A stretch of DNA of 64,000 nt from Polaromonas sp. (GTDB lineage: Bacteria > Pseudomonadota > Gammaproteobacteria > Burkholderiales > Burkholderiaceae_C), in assembly GCA_021737975.1 (NCBI GenBank), contig JAIPCZ010000008.1, positions 30,484 through 94,483 of the forward strand, in the 5' to 3' direction. This document shows, one piece after another, positions 27,795-39,715 of the stretch. The notes beneath the pieces were generated by a model that saw nothing but the letters and a program-made list of their open reading frames with translations, did not search any database and was not told the origin of the DNA. Each line of letters opens with the position of its first letter. The first letter of the stretch is position 1. Made by a program: the position numbers and the translations under genes.

Positions 27795-28280
27795 TTAATC
27801 GCGAAAATTGTCGAAGCTCAGCGGTATGTCGGTGATTTCCTTGCGCATCAGCGCCATCGCGGCCTGCAAGTCGTCGCGCTTGGTGCCGCTCACGCGCAGT
27901 TTGCCGTCCTGGATGGCGGCCTGCACCTTGATCTTGCTGTCCTTGATGATGCGCTGGATTTTTTTGCCCAGTTCGGTCTCGATGCCGTCGCGCACCTTGA
28001 TGACCTGCTTGACTTTGTCGCCGCCCATTTTCTGCACGTCGCCCTTGTCCAGAAAACGCACATCGACATTGCGCTTGGTGAGCTTGTTGCGCAGGATGTC
28101 CTCGATCTGGCTGAGTTGAAAATCAGCGTCGCCAATCAGCGTGATTTCCTTGTCCTTGAGCTCGATGGCAGCCGGCGTGCCCTTGAAGTCAAAGCGGGTG
28201 GTGATTTCCTTGCTGGTGTTTTCAATGGCGTGTTTCACATCGACCATGCTGGCTTCGCAAACGGTATCAAAAGAGGGCAT
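27795..28280 (-). CDS. yajQ: YajQ-family nucleotide-binding protein
   Basis: A 161-residue protein of the UPF0234/YajQ family, two ferredoxin-like domains. It carries the family landmarks [28 protein letters not shown], and a C-terminus with [17 protein letters not shown]. Xanthomonas and Pseudomonas homologues bind c-di-GMP and help control virulence genes; others bind tRNA or GTP. It is divergent from murB with only 15 bp between starts. Confidence 0.95.
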   Translation of the reverse strand: MPSFDTVCEASMVDVKHAIENTSKEITTRFDFKGTPAAIELKDKEITLIGDADFQLSQIEDILRNKLTKRNVDVRFLDKGDVQKMGGDKVKQVIKVRDGIETELGKKIQRIIKDSKIKVQAAIQDGKLRVSGTKRDDLQAAMALMRKEITDIPLSFDNFRD

Positions 28281-28295
28281 AAGGGTTCTCGCTAA

Positions 28296-29387
28296 ATGTT
28301 CGACAATCCCGCCATGTTAGTCCAGAAAAACGTTCCCCTTCAGCCTTTTAACACCTTCCACATCGTGGCCAAGGCCCATGCGCTGGTGCGCATCAGCGGT
28401 GAAGCGGATGTGCTGGCGCTGCTGGCCGACCCCGAATGGGCCGCGGCGCCGAAATTCGTGCTCGGTGGCGGCAGCAACATCGTGCTCACCGGCGATGTCA
28501 AACCCCTGGTGCTGAAAGTCGAGGTGATGGGACGCCGGTTGCTGCGGGAAACGTCCAAAGCCTTCATCGTGGAAGCCGGTGCCGGCGAAAACTGGCAGGA
28601 CTTTGTCACCTGGGCGCTTGAAGCCGGCTATCCCGGGCTGGAAAACATGGCGCTGATTCCGGGCACGGTGGGCGCCTCGCCCGTGCAGAACATCGGCGCC
28701 TATGGGGTCGAGCTGCAAGACCGCTTTGACTCGCTGGATGCCATTGACCTGCAGACCGGCCAGCTGTTCACCCTGAATGCGGCGCAATGCGCTTTCGGCT
28801 ACCGCGACTCGGTGTTCAAACATAGCAGCGCCGCGGATTCCGAGGCCTGTCACCAGGCCGTGGGCCTGAAAGACCGGGTGCTGATTCTGCGCGTGCGTTT
28901 TGCTCTGCCCAAACCCTGGAAGCCGGTGCTGGGTTATGCCGACATCGACAAAAAGATGGCCGAGCAGGGTGTCGGCCAGCCGACCGCGCGGCAGCTGTAC
29001 GACTGGGTCTGCGCCATTCGACGCGCCAAGCTGCCCGACCCGGACGTTATCGGCAACGCCGGCAGTTTCTTCAAAAACCCCACGGTCACCCCCGAGCAAT
29101 GCGCCGACATCATCGCCCGCGAGCCCAAGCTGGTGCACTACGTGCTGGCCGATGGCTCGGTCAAGCTGGCCGCTGGCTGGCTCATCGACGCCTGCGGCTG
29201 GCGCGGCAAGTCAGTCGGGCAGGCGGGCGTTTATGAAAAACAGGCGCTGGTGCTGGTCAACCGCGGCACCGGTGTGGAAGGATCGGGCGCCACAGGAGGC
29301 GAGGTCATGACGCTTGCCAAAGCGATCCAGACCAGCGTGTACGAACGTTTTGGCATCCGGCTGGAGACCGAACCGGTCATTATTTGA
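28296..29387 (+). CDS. murB: UDP-N-acetylenolpyruvoylglucosamine reductase (type I)
   Basis: A 363-residue FAD enzyme reducing UDP-GlcNAc-enolpyruvate to UDP-MurNAc in peptidoglycan synthesis. FAD-site motifs LGGGSNIVL and [18 protein letters not shown], the catalytic Ser in [10 protein letters not shown] and a C-terminal conserved Glu region are present. AAGGG lies ten bases before ATG 28296; a second ATG at 28314 ([16 protein letters not shown]) matches the usual family N-terminus and may be the real start. Confidence 0.95.
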   Translation: MFDNPAMLVQKNVPLQPFNTFHIVAKAHALVRISGEADVLALLADPEWAAAPKFVLGGGSNIVLTGDVKPLVLKVEVMGRRLLRETSKAFIVEAGAGENWQDFVTWALEAGYPGLENMALIPGTVGASPVQNIGAYGVELQDRFDSLDAIDLQTGQLFTLNAAQCAFGYRDSVFKHSSAADSEACHQAVGLKDRVLILRVRFALPKPWKPVLGYADIDKKMAEQGVGQPTARQLYDWVCAIRRAKLPDPDVIGNAGSFFKNPTVTPEQCADIIAREPKLVHYVLADGSVKLAAGWLIDACGWRGKSVGQAGVYEKQALVLVNRGTGVEGSGATGGEVMTLAKAIQTSVYERFGIRLETEPVII

Positions 29388-29431
29388 GCGCGGCGGCGCG
29401 ATTTCTTCCTTTTTTAGCGCATCATCACCTC

Positions 29432-30391
29432 ATGAAAAAAATACTTGTCTTAGGCGGTACCGGCTTTGTCGGCACCCACGTGTGTGAAAAGCTCGTGCGC
29501 GAGAACTGGCAGGTCACGGTCGCCACGCGGCGCCGGTCCAATGCCGATGCGGTGATGCATTTGCCTGGCCTCACCGTGCAAGAGCTCGACGTGCACGATG
29601 AAGCGGCCCTGACGCGGGTTGCCGCAGGGCATGACGCGCTGGTGAACCTGGTGGCCATTTTGCATGGCACGCAGGCGGCGTTTGAGCGAGTGCATGTGGC
29701 CTTGCCGCAAAAAATCGCCCATGCCTGCCTGGCCGCAGGCGTTGCGCAGGTGGTGCACGTCAGCGCGCTGGGAGCCGATTCGCTGCAGCCCGCGCTGGCA
29801 CCATCCATGTACTTGCGCACCAAGGGCGAGGGCGAGGCGGTGCTGGTGCAAGCTGCCATGGGCGGCAGCGCCGGTGACGCAGCGCAGGCCGGGTTTGACC
29901 TGAGCATTCTGCGCCCCAGTGTTATTTTTGGCGCCGAGGACAAATTTTTGAACATGTTTGCCAAACTGCAAAAGCTGCTGCCGATGGTTCCCTTGGCGGG
30001 TGCTGATGCCAAGTTTCAGCCGGTCTGGGTGCAAGACGTGGCGATGGCGGTGGTGCGCTGCCTGGCCGGGGCCAGCGCCCAGCCCTCGCCGCGCGTGATC
30101 GAGGCTTTTGGACCGGAAATTCTGACCCTGAAACAACTGGTGCAAATCTCGGCCCAACTCAGCGGCGCAGGCGGCGGCATGGGCCGGCTGGTGATCCCAT
30201 TGCCGGGTTGGGCAGCGCGCTTGCAGGCCACGGTCATGGGCATGGCCCCGGGTGAGCCGATGATGAGCCTGGACAACCTGGACTCGATGAAGGTCGACAA
30301 CGTCGCCACGGGCAAGCACCCCGGGCTCGATTCCCTCGGCATCAAGGCCTCGGCCTTGCGGCCGATTGCCAAGCAATACCTCGGCCGGTAA
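29432..30391 (+). CDS. NAD-dependent epimerase/dehydratase, complex I NDUFA9-like
   Basis: A 319-residue atypical short-chain dehydrogenase. The Rossmann motif VLGGTGFVGTHVCEKL opens the protein, and VHVSALGAD-x-MYLRTKGEGE resembles the NDUFA9 subfamily, members of which bind NADPH without a full catalytic Tyr-x3-Lys and support respiratory complex I or quinone biosynthesis. ATG 29432 is chosen because the Rossmann fold starts at its third residue; the frame is open from 29384 inside the murB end. Confidence 0.88.
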   Translation: MKKILVLGGTGFVGTHVCEKLVRENWQVTVATRRRSNADAVMHLPGLTVQELDVHDEAALTRVAAGHDALVNLVAILHGTQAAFERVHVALPQKIAHACLAAGVAQVVHVSALGADSLQPALAPSMYLRTKGEGEAVLVQAAMGGSAGDAAQAGFDLSILRPSVIFGAEDKFLNMFAKLQKLLPMVPLAGADAKFQPVWVQDVAMAVVRCLAGASAQPSPRVIEAFGPEILTLKQLVQISAQLSGAGGGMGRLVIPLPGWAARLQATVMGMAPGEPMMSLDNLDSMKVDNVATGKHPGLDSLGIKASALRPIAKQYLGR

Positions 30392-30402
30392 GGCCTGACT
30401 TT

Positions 30403-32069
<1,667 letters not shown>

Positions 32070-32120
32070 GGTGATGTGGGAAATACGAACAAAATTTGCG
32101 GGTGAGAGCAAGATTTTAGG

Positions 32121-32501
32121 TTATGCCTCCAGCCCGAGCGCACCAGCGCGTGCGGCGAAGGTTTCTGCATTGAAGCCTACCGTGACGCGCTGGTCGGGCC
32201 ACAGCACCACCGGGCGCTTGATCACACTGGGCTGGGCCAGCATCAGGGCGCTGGCGGAACGCTCGTCGATCACGGCGGCGCGGGTGGTTTCGTCGAGCTT
32301 GCGCCAGGTTGTGCCCTTGCGGTTCAGCAGGGCCGGCTCGCCGACCTGCGCCAGCCATTTTGGCAGCAGTTCGGCTGGAGCGCCCTGTTTCTTGAAGTCA
32401 TGAAATTGGTGGGCCAGCGCATGCTCGGTGAGCCAGGCGCGTGCCTTTTTGACCGTGTCGCAATTGGGGATGCCGTAAACAGTGAGGATGGGGGGGTTCA
32501 T
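32121..32501 (-). CDS. ArsC/Spx-family reductase (YffB-like)
   Basis: A 126-residue thioredoxin-fold protein of the ArsC family, YffB branch: VYGIPNCDTVKKARAWL carries the single conserved Cys, followed by NRKGTTWRKLDETTRAA and a cis-Pro segment IKRPVVLWP. YffB-like proteins are thought to be glutathione-dependent thiol reductases, not true arsenate reductases. Starts at 32501, 32510 and 32513 are all possible. It is divergent from folC. Confidence 0.9.
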   Translation of the reverse strand: MNPPILTVYGIPNCDTVKKARAWLTEHALAHQFHDFKKQGAPAELLPKWLAQVGEPALLNRKGTTWRKLDETTRAAVIDERSASALMLAQPSVIKRPVVLWPDQRVTVGFNAETFAARAGALGLEA

Positions 32502-32581
32502 GGCCGCCATCATGCCATTAACGGGATTTGGAACCGGATGTGACTCGGGCTGGAGGCGTCTGGTGGACAATTCAGGCCTGT

Positions 32582-33898
32582 ATGAACTCAATACCCCAAA
32601 ACCTCAACGACTGGCTCGCCCATTGCGAGCAACTTCATCCGATCACCATTGACATGGGCCTGGAGCGTGTGCGCGCGGTGGCCCGGCGCATGGGCATTGG
32701 TTTTGATTGTCCGGTGATCACCGTGGCCGGCACCAATGGCAAGGGTTCGACCTGCGTCATGCTCGAATCCATTTTGCTGCAGGCGGGCTACCGCACCGGG
32801 GTCTATACCTCACCGCATCTGGTGCATTTCGAAGAGCGATTGCGACTCAATGGTGAGCCCGTCAAGGCGCCTGAACTGGTGGCGGCCTTTGAGCGGGTGG
32901 AGAGTGCGCGGGTCCAGCATCATGACGCGGTCTCGCTGACTTATTTCGAATTCACCACGCTGGCCATTCTGGACGTGATGCGCAACAGCCGGCTTGATGT
33001 GGTGATTCTTGAGGTGGGCCTGGGTGGGCGGCTGGACGCGGTCAATATCATCGAGCCTGACTGCGCCATCATCACCAGCATCGATCTCGACCACACTGCG
33101 CTGCTGGGCCGAACCCGTGACGCCGTGGGCTATGAAAAGGCTGGCATCATGCGCACGGGCAAGCCGGTGGTGGTGAGCGACCCCATGCCGCCGCAAAGTG
33201 TGCTGGACCGGGCGCTCGAGGTGGGCGCGGACCTGTGGCGCGTGGGGGTGGACTTCAATGTGACCGGCGACAAGCTGCAGTGGGCCTGGGCCGGGCGAGG
33301 CAGACGTTACAGCGGCATGGCCTACCCGGCGCTGCTGGGCGCCAACCAGCTGGTCAACGCGGCGGGCGTCCTGGCGGCGCTGAATGCCTTGCGCGACCGC
33401 CTGCCGATCACGGCCCAGGCGGTTCGCAACGGTTTTGCCTTTGTCGACCTGCCTGGGCGCTTTCAGATTGTGCCCGGCCAGCCCAATCTTGTGCTGGATG
33501 TCGCACACAACCCGCATGCGGCCGCGGCGCTGGCGGCCAACCTCGATGCCATGGGTTATTTTCCGACCACGCACGCGGTCTTTGGCGCCATGGCCGACAA
33601 AGACATTGCGGGCGTGCTGTCGCGGCTCAATCCGTTGGTCGACAAGTGGTATTTCACCAATCTGCCCACCGAGCGGGCGGCCCGGGCCACTGATTTGATC
33701 GCGCAATGGCAGGCCGCGAACCAGCGCAAGGATTGTTCCGCCGCGGTATTTGTCGACCCCGAGTCGGCCCTGCAGGCGGCCCTGTCGCAGGCGGACCCCG
33801 CTGATAGAATCGTCGTCTTCGGATCGTTCCTGACGGTGGGCGGCGTGCTGAAAGACGGCGTGCCCCGATTGCAGGCCAAGCATTTGCCTCATTCCTGA
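32582..33898 (+). CDS. folC: Bifunctional dihydrofolate synthase/folylpolyglutamate synthase
   Basis: A 438-residue Mur-ligase-like enzyme adding glutamate to dihydropteroate and folates. P-loop TVAGTNGKGSTCVMLES, SPHLVHFEERLR, GLGGRLDAVN, TSIDLDHTALLG and the C-terminal LDVAHNPHAA are characteristic. Start ATG 32582 gives MNSIPQNLNDWL, the typical N-terminus. It opens the folC-SPOR-cvpA-purF-metZ-gltX run, a standard betaproteobacterial order. Confidence 0.96.
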   Translation: MNSIPQNLNDWLAHCEQLHPITIDMGLERVRAVARRMGIGFDCPVITVAGTNGKGSTCVMLESILLQAGYRTGVYTSPHLVHFEERLRLNGEPVKAPELVAAFERVESARVQHHDAVSLTYFEFTTLAILDVMRNSRLDVVILEVGLGGRLDAVNIIEPDCAIITSIDLDHTALLGRTRDAVGYEKAGIMRTGKPVVVSDPMPPQSVLDRALEVGADLWRVGVDFNVTGDKLQWAWAGRGRRYSGMAYPALLGANQLVNAAGVLAALNALRDRLPITAQAVRNGFAFVDLPGRFQIVPGQPNLVLDVAHNPHAAAALAANLDAMGYFPTTHAVFGAMADKDIAGVLSRLNPLVDKWYFTNLPTERAARATDLIAQWQAANQRKDCSAAVFVDPESALQAALSQADPADRIVVFGSFLTVGGVLKDGVPRLQAKHLPHS

Positions 33899-33917
33899 TT
33901 CACTCAAACTCATCTGC

Positions 33918-34610
33918 ATGGACTTTTTCAAGTTTCGCAAAAAAGGAGATCCCTCTCCGAGCGCGTCGGTTCAGGCTGAAAGTGTGGAGCGCATGCGCCA
34001 GCGCGCCCGCCATCGCCTGGTGGGGGCGACGGTGCTGGTGCTTATCGGCGTGATCGGTTTTCCCTTGCTGTTCGACAAGCAGCCGCGGCCCATTGCGGTG
34101 GACACGCCGATCGATATTCCGGACAAAAACAAAGTCCTGCCCCTGGCGTTGCCGGCTTCCAGCATCGCACCTGTCCCACCTGTCGCGGCACCTGTGGCCG
34201 TTCCTGTCCTGCCTGCGGCATCGGTGCCGCAGTCCGTGGTGATCACCGAGACCGCGGAACCTGCCAAAGTGGCCAAGCCTGAAGCCAGCGTGGTGAGCCG
34301 CCCCCCTGAAAAATCGACTGAAGCCGACAAGGTTCAGGCCTTGCTGGATGGCAAGGCGGCGCAAGAACCGGCCGCCGAGCCGGGCCGTTTTGTGGTGCAG
34401 GTGGGTGCCTTCGCCGATCCGGCGCGTGCACGCGAAGTACGTCTGAAACTGGAGCGCGCCGGCCTCAAAACGTATACCCATGTGGCCGACACCAAGGACG
34501 GTCAGCGTACCCGGGTGCGTGTCGGTCCATTCTCCAGCAAGGCCGAGGCGGAAAAGGTGGCCGAGAAAATCAAAAAGCTGAACTTGCCCGCTGGCTTGCT
34601 GACGCTGTGA
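33918..34610 (+). CDS. SPOR-domain protein (DedD/FtsN-like)
   Basis: A 230-residue inner-membrane protein. A short cytoplasmic N-terminus is followed by one transmembrane helix (LVGATVLVLIGVIGFPLLF, about 35-53), a Pro/Ala/Val-rich periplasmic linker, and a C-terminal SPOR domain (about 153-228, GRFVVQVGAFADPARAREVR) that binds denuded peptidoglycan at the septum. It occupies the dedD position between folC and cvpA and probably helps cell constriction. Confidence 0.92.
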   Translation: MDFFKFRKKGDPSPSASVQAESVERMRQRARHRLVGATVLVLIGVIGFPLLFDKQPRPIAVDTPIDIPDKNKVLPLALPASSIAPVPPVAAPVAVPVLPAASVPQSVVITETAEPAKVAKPEASVVSRPPEKSTEADKVQALLDGKAAQEPAAEPGRFVVQVGAFADPARAREVRLKLERAGLKTYTHVADTKDGQRTRVRVGPFSSKAEAEKVAEKIKKLNLPAGLLTL

Positions 34611-34626
34611 CGCGTGCCTGCTGACC

Positions 34627-35115
34627 ATGCCTGCGCTGGACTGGGTTTTTGCTGCGGTATTGCTGATGTCGGTGTTGATTGGGGCCTGGCGCGGTCTGGT
34701 CTTTGAGGTCTTGTCCCTGCTGAGCTGGATCGCGGCGTTTGTGCTGGCGCAGTGGCTGGCACTGGACGTGGCGCACTATTTACCGATGAGCGGCGCCAGT
34801 GATCTGATGCGCTACGCTGCCGGTTTTTTACTGGTCTTCATTGCGACCGTCATGCTTGGGGGTCTGCTGGCATCGCTGCTGAAAAAGCTGATGGCCAGCG
34901 TCGGTTTGCGACCGGTGGATCGGGTGCTGGGTGCGACTTTTGGGGCGGCCAGAGGCGTTTTACTGCTGTTGTTGGCCACTTTGCTGGCCGCCATGACGCC
35001 CTTTAAATCCAGCCCCGCCTGGCAGGAGTCCAAAGGCGTGGCAATTTCACTGTCCGTTTGGCAAGGCCTCCAGCCCAGCTTGCCCCGCGATTTGGTGAAG
35101 TATCTGCCTGCTTGA
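34627..35115 (+). CDS. cvpA: CvpA family membrane protein
   Basis: A 162-residue inner-membrane protein with four transmembrane helices. Family signatures are DWVFAAVLLMSVLIGAWRGL and the central DRVLGATFGAARGVLL. CvpA is required for colicin V production in E. coli and supports envelope resistance to bile salts; the precise activity is unclear. It sits 16 bp after the SPOR gene and 27 bp before purF, as in E. coli. Confidence 0.93.
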   Translation: MPALDWVFAAVLLMSVLIGAWRGLVFEVLSLLSWIAAFVLAQWLALDVAHYLPMSGASDLMRYAAGFLLVFIATVMLGGLLASLLKKLMASVGLRPVDRVLGATFGAARGVLLLLLATLLAAMTPFKSSPAWQESKGVAISLSVWQGLQPSLPRDLVKYLPA

Positions 35116-35142
35116 ATAAGTCGTTGAAAAGATTGGAAAATT

Positions 35143-36642
35143 ATGTGTGGAATTGTTGGTGTTGTCAGTAACGCCCCGGTTAATCAGCTCTTGTACGATG
35201 CGCTGTTGTTGTTGCAGCACCGTGGCCAGGACGCTGCGGGGATCGTCACGCAGCAGGAGCGCAAGTTTTTCATGCACAAGGCCAAGGGCATGGTTCGTGA
35301 CGTGTTTCGCACCCGCAACATGCGCTCCTTGCCGGGCAATTGCGGCCTGGGCCAGGTGCGCTACCCGACCGCCGGCAACGCCTTCAGCGAAGAGGAAGCA
35401 CAGCCCTTTTATGTCAACGCGCCCTTTGGCATTGTGCTGGTTCACAACGGCAACCTGACCAATGCCCACGCCCTCAAGACCGAACTGTTCAGTGCCGACC
35501 ATCGCCACATCAACACCGACAGCGATTCCGAGGTTTTGCTCAATGTGCTCGCGCACGAGATTGGTGAAACCACGCGTGGCCTGCCCTTGTCGCCGAGCGA
35601 CGTGTTTGAGGCCGTGCGCAAAGTGCACCGGCGTGTCAGGGGATCCTATGCCGTGATCGCCATGATCGCCGGTCATGGCGTGCTGGCTTTTCGCGACCCG
35701 TTTGGCATTCGGCCGCTGTGCATCGGCGTGACCGACGGCACCGTCATGCTGGCCAGCGAATCGGTGGCCATGGAAGGCACCAACCACAAGTTCGAGCGCA
35801 ATGTCATGCCGGGCGAGGCCGTGTTCATTGACCTGCAGGGCCAGGTGCACGCGCAACAGTGTGCTGATCACCCGGTGCTGAACCCCTGTATTTTTGAATT
35901 TGTTTATCTGGCGCGGCCCGACTCGGTGATGGACGACATTTCGGTGTACCAGGCCCGTCTGAATCTGGGTGAGTCATTGGCCAAGCGCGTGATCTCGACC
36001 GTGCCGCCCAACGAGATCGACGTGGTTATTCCGATTCCCGAGTCGAGCCGCCCCAGCGCCGCCCAACTCGCGCAATTGCTGGGCTTGCCCTATCGGGAAG
36101 GTTTTGTCAAAAATCGCTATGTCGGCCGCACCTTCATCATGCCGGGGCAATCGGTGCGAAAAAAGTCAGTCCGACAAAAGCTCAACGTGATCGCCAGCGA
36201 ATTCAAGGGCCGCAATGTGCTGCTGGTCGATGACTCCATTGTGCGCGGCACCACGTCGAAGGAGATCGTGCAGATGGCGCGTGATGCCGGTGCCAACAAG
36301 GTGTACATGGCCAGCGCGGCCCCGCCCGTGCGGTATCCCAACGTCTATGGCATCGACATGCCCACGTCGAGCGAGCTGGTGGCCCACAACCGCACCGTGG
36401 AGCAGATCCGCCAGATCATTGGCTGCGATGCCCTGATTTACCAGGACGTGGATGGCATGAAGAAAGCCATTGGTTCGCTCAACCCCAGCATCAAGGACTT
36501 CGACGCGTCCTGCTTTGACGGCATTTACGTCACCGGGGATATCACGCTGGACGACATCGAACGACTCAATGCCAACCGCGTCCAGGGCGATGAAACCCTG
36601 GAGGACAACTCGCGTCTGGCCCTGCCGAACCACGAAGACTGA
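35143..36642 (+). CDS. purF: Amidophosphoribosyltransferase
   Basis: A 499-residue enzyme of the first committed purine step, converting PRPP and glutamine to phosphoribosylamine. Met-Cys start (MCGIVGVVS) exposes the Ntn-type nucleophilic Cys after Met removal. GQDAAGIVT and LVHNGNLTNA belong to the glutaminase half, and LLVDDSIVRGTTSKEIV is the PRPP-binding loop. Length matches E. coli PurF (505). Confidence 0.97.
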   Translation: MCGIVGVVSNAPVNQLLYDALLLLQHRGQDAAGIVTQQERKFFMHKAKGMVRDVFRTRNMRSLPGNCGLGQVRYPTAGNAFSEEEAQPFYVNAPFGIVLVHNGNLTNAHALKTELFSADHRHINTDSDSEVLLNVLAHEIGETTRGLPLSPSDVFEAVRKVHRRVRGSYAVIAMIAGHGVLAFRDPFGIRPLCIGVTDGTVMLASESVAMEGTNHKFERNVMPGEAVFIDLQGQVHAQQCADHPVLNPCIFEFVYLARPDSVMDDISVYQARLNLGESLAKRVISTVPPNEIDVVIPIPESSRPSAAQLAQLLGLPYREGFVKNRYVGRTFIMPGQSVRKKSVRQKLNVIASEFKGRNVLLVDDSIVRGTTSKEIVQMARDAGANKVYMASAAPPVRYPNVYGIDMPTSSELVAHNRTVEQIRQIIGCDALIYQDVDGMKKAIGSLNPSIKDFDASCFDGIYVTGDITLDDIERLNANRVQGDETLEDNSRLALPNHED

Positions 36643-36644
36643 CC

Positions 36645-37868
36645 ATGACTGCAAAAAAACTTCCTGACAACTTGCACCGCGACACGCTGGCGGTGCGCGC
36701 GGGTATCGAGCCCAGCCAGTATGGTGAAAACTCCGAAGCGCTGTACCTGACCAGCAGTTTTGTGCAGCCCGACGCCGAGACCGCGCGCAAGCGGTTTGCC
36801 AACGAGGAAGACGGCTACACCTATACCCGCGTGGGCAACCCGACCGTGACCGGCATGGAGCAGCGTCTGGCGGCATTGGAAGGCACTGAAGCGGCCATGG
36901 CCACCTCGAGCGGCATGTCGGCCGTGCTGCTGCTTGGCATGGGCTTGCTGCGCGCCGGTGACCATGTCGTGTGTTCGCAGTCGGTGTTCGGTTCGACCCT
37001 GCGCCTGTTTGCCGTGGAGTTTGCCAAGTTCGGCGTGGAAACCACCTTTGTCTCCCAAACCGATGTGGCCGAATGGCGCGCGGCGCTCAAGCCCAACACC
37101 AAGCTGCTGTTTGCCGAGACGCCCACCAACCCGCTCACCGACATTTGTGACATCGCCGCGCTGGCCGAGGTGGCCCACGCCGGTGGCGCCTTGTTGGCCG
37201 TGGACAACTGTTTTTGCACGCCCGCGCTGCAGCGTCCGGTGGAATTTGGCGCAGACTTTGTCATTCACTCGGGCACCAAGTACCTGGATGGCCAGGGCAG
37301 GGTGGTGGCGGGTGCCATTTGTTGCTCCCGCAAGTATGTCAACGACGTCTTTTGGCCGATCAACCGCACCGCAGGCATGGTGCTGTCGCCGTTCAACGCC
37401 TGGGTCGTCACCAAGGGCATGGAAACGCTGGCGATTCGTATGCTTGCCCAGTGCGACAGCGCGCTCATGCTGGCGCAATGGTTGCAACAGCAGCCCAACG
37501 TGGCGCATGTCTATTACCCCGGCCTGGCCTCGCACCCGCAGCACGAACTGGCCATGCGCCAGCAAGGCGGCCTGGGCGGCGCCGTGGTGTCGTTCGATGT
37601 GCGGGCGTCGGACGCTGCACAAGGCCGCAAGCGCGCGTTTCATGTGATCGACAGCACCCAGGTCTGCTCGGTCACTACCAACCTCGGCGACACCAAGACC
37701 ACCATCGCCCACCCCGCCACCACCTCGCATGGCCGCCTGACTGAAGTCCAGCGCCAGGCCGCCGGCATTGGCCAGGGCCTGATCCGCGTCGCCATGGGGC
37801 TGGAGCACCTGGGCGACATCCAGGCCGACCTGAGCCGTGGTCTGGAAAATTTGAACACCTTGTCATGA
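36645..37868 (+). CDS. metZ: O-succinylhomoserine sulfhydrylase
   Basis: A 407-residue PLP enzyme of the Cys/Met metabolism family making homocysteine from O-succinylhomoserine and sulfide. [35 protein letters not shown] and the PLP lysine in [12 protein letters not shown] are diagnostic. Its placement 2 bp after purF with overlap to gltX is the usual betaproteobacterial metZ context. The product could act on O-acetylhomoserine instead. Confidence 0.94.
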   Translation: MTAKKLPDNLHRDTLAVRAGIEPSQYGENSEALYLTSSFVQPDAETARKRFANEEDGYTYTRVGNPTVTGMEQRLAALEGTEAAMATSSGMSAVLLLGMGLLRAGDHVVCSQSVFGSTLRLFAVEFAKFGVETTFVSQTDVAEWRAALKPNTKLLFAETPTNPLTDICDIAALAEVAHAGGALLAVDNCFCTPALQRPVEFGADFVIHSGTKYLDGQGRVVAGAICCSRKYVNDVFWPINRTAGMVLSPFNAWVVTKGMETLAIRMLAQCDSALMLAQWLQQQPNVAHVYYPGLASHPQHELAMRQQGGLGGAVVSFDVRASDAAQGRKRAFHVIDSTQVCSVTTNLGDTKTTIAHPATTSHGRLTEVQRQAAGIGQGLIRVAMGLEHLGDIQADLSRGLENLNTLS

Positions 37869-39259
37869 CCCAAAAAACCCGCACCCGTTTCGCCCCGTCG
37901 CCCACCGGCTTCATCCATTTGGGGAACATTCGTTCCGCGCTCTACCCATGGGCCTTTGCCCGCTCGACCGGTGGCGACTTCATCTTGCGCATCGAGGACA
38001 CCGATGTGGAACGCTCCACCCAGGCTGCCGTCGATGTGATCATCGAGAGCATGAGCTGGCTCGGGCTCGACTACGACGAAGGCCCGTTCTATCAAATGCT
38101 GCGCATGGACCGCTACAAGGCGGTGCTCGCCGATATGGTGGCTGCGGGCCATGTCTACCCGTGTTACATGAGCATCGCAGAGCTTGACGCCCTGCGTGAA
38201 GCCCAGACCACAGCCAAGGAAAAACCACGCTACGACGGCACCTGGCGCCCGGCGCCGGGCAAAGCCCTGCCACCCGTTCCTGAGGGTGTGCAACCGGTGC
38301 TGCGTTTCAAAAACCCGCAAGGCGGCTCGGTGGTGTGGGACGACAAGGTCAAGGGCCGCATCGAGATCAGCAACGACGAGCTCGACGATCTGGTCATCGC
38401 GCGACCGGACGGCACGCCCACCTACAACTTCTGTGTGGTGGTGGACGACCTCGACATGGCCATCACCCATGTGATTCGGGGCGATGACCACGTCAACAAC
38501 ACGCCGCGCCAGATCAACATCTTCCAGGCCCTTGGCAAGGAGCCGCCGGTCTACGCCCATTTGCCCACTGTGCTCAATGAGCAGGGCGAGAAGATGAGCA
38601 AGCGAAACGGTGCCAAGCCGGTGACGCAATACCGCGAGGAGGGCTACCTGCCCGACGCCATGGTGAATTACCTGGCCCGCCTGGGCTGGAGCCATGGCGA
38701 CGACGAGATTTTCAGCCGGACGCAGTTCCTGGAATGGTTCAACCTGGACCATCTGGGCAAGAGCGCCGCGCAGTTTGACGAGGCCAAGCTGCGTTGGGTC
38801 AATGCCCAGCACATCAAGATCACCGCCAACGAGGTGCTGGCGCCGCTGGTGCAGGCGCAGCTTGCCAAGCGGGGCATCGAAGCTGATGCACGCTTGGTCA
38901 GCATCTGCGCACTGTTCAAGGACCGCTGCGACACCACGGTGGCCCTGGCCGACTGGGCCGCCGTCTATTTTGCCGATGTGCATCCCGCTGAAGCCGACCT
39001 GGCGCAGCATGTGACGGAAGCCGTGAAACCAGCGCTGGCCATGTTGGGCGACAAACTTGCCACTTGCGCGTGGGACAAGGCCGGCATCGCCGCTGCCATC
39101 AAGGAAGTGTTGGCGGCATGCGGCCTGAAAATGCCGCTTTTGGCCATGCCGGTGCGGGTGTTGGTGGTGGGAAATGCGCACACACCCTCGCTGGACGCTT
39201 TGCTGGCACTTTTTGATCGTGAAAAAGTTATCGACAGATTAAAACTGGCAAAAAATTAA
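37865..39259 (+). CDS. gltX: Glutamyl-tRNA synthetase
   Basis: A 464-residue class I aminoacyl-tRNA synthetase. The HIGH-like motif is [17 protein letters not shown], with [11 protein letters not shown], and KMSKR is in [10 protein letters not shown]. The C-terminal helical anticodon-binding domain is complete. Start overlaps the metZ stop by ATGA. It is directly followed by a tRNA operon that includes tRNA-Glu, its own substrate. Confidence 0.97.
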   Translation: MTQKTRTRFAPSPTGFIHLGNIRSALYPWAFARSTGGDFILRIEDTDVERSTQAAVDVIIESMSWLGLDYDEGPFYQMLRMDRYKAVLADMVAAGHVYPCYMSIAELDALREAQTTAKEKPRYDGTWRPAPGKALPPVPEGVQPVLRFKNPQGGSVVWDDKVKGRIEISNDELDDLVIARPDGTPTYNFCVVVDDLDMAITHVIRGDDHVNNTPRQINIFQALGKEPPVYAHLPTVLNEQGEKMSKRNGAKPVTQYREEGYLPDAMVNYLARLGWSHGDDEIFSRTQFLEWFNLDHLGKSAAQFDEAKLRWVNAQHIKITANEVLAPLVQAQLAKRGIEADARLVSICALFKDRCDTTVALADWAAVYFADVHPAEADLAQHVTEAVKPALAMLGDKLATCAWDKAGIAAAIKEVLAACGLKMPLLAMPVRVLVVGNAHTPSLDALLALFDREKVIDRLKLAKN

Positions 39260-39268
39260 CGCTATAAT
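39239..39268 (+). promoter_or_regulatory. Putative promoter of the tRNA operon
   Basis: A perfect -10 hexamer TATAAT lies at 39263-39268, 49 bp before tRNA-Ala, with only a weak -35-like TTAAAA at 39239-39244 (18-bp spacer). It overlaps the end of gltX. Confidence 0.55.
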
Positions 39269-39316
39269 TTGAGGCTTGGAAACAAACACCGCTTCTAACA
39301 AAGTGGTTGTGGATTC

Positions 39317-39392
<76 letters not shown>

Positions 39393-39426
39393 AAGTTTTC
39401 AAGATTGACGGAAGTCCAAAGGTTAT

Positions 39427-39502
39427 GACCCCATCGTCTAGAGGCCTAGGACACTACCCTTTCACGGTAGGTACCGGGGTTCGAATCCCCGTGGGGTCGC
39501 CA
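39427..39502 (+). tRNA. tRNA-Glu (anticodon TTC)
   Basis: A 76-nt cloverleaf with encoded CCA. The acceptor GACCCCA pairs with TGGGGTC; anticodon loop CTTTCAC reads TTC; the T-loop is TTCGAAT. Confidence 0.96.
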
Positions 39503-39591
39503 GTTTATCGCAAGGTAGATCGGCGCAAGTCGGTAACGGTTTGTCCGCAAGGACAAATGACTTGGCTCGCAAGAGTGAACGTTAGCTACCA

Positions 39592-39668
39592 GGAGTGGTA
39601 GTTCAGTTGGTTAGAATACCGGCCTGTCACGCCGGGGGTCGCGGGTTCGAGTCCCGTCCGCTCCGCCA
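39592..39668 (+). tRNA. tRNA-Asp (anticodon GTC)
   Basis: A 77-nt cloverleaf with encoded CCA. The acceptor GGAGTGG pairs with CCGCTCC; anticodon loop CTGTCAC reads GTC; the T-loop is TTCGAGT. It is last in the Ala-Glu-Asp operon. Confidence 0.96.
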
Positions 39669-39673
39669 GATAT

Positions 39674-39706
39674 AGCCCCAAGTAGTTGATCTGCTTGGGG
39701 CTTTTC
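39674..39706 (+). terminator. Rho-independent terminator of the tRNA operon
   Basis: AGCCCCAAG and CTTGGGGCT form a perfect 9-bp GC-rich stem around an 11-nt loop, followed by TTTTCTATTT. Confidence 0.9.
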
Positions 39707-39715
39707 TATTTATAC

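Noticed and set aside
32121..32501. Arsenate reductase
   Set aside because: It belongs to the YffB/Spx-like branch of the ArsC family and no ars genes are nearby, so a true arsenic-resistance role is not supported.
37640..39181. 513-codon open frame opposite metZ/gltX
   Set aside because: It lies wholly antisense to two well-conserved enzymes and has a His/Arg/Gly-rich composition typical of shadow frames.
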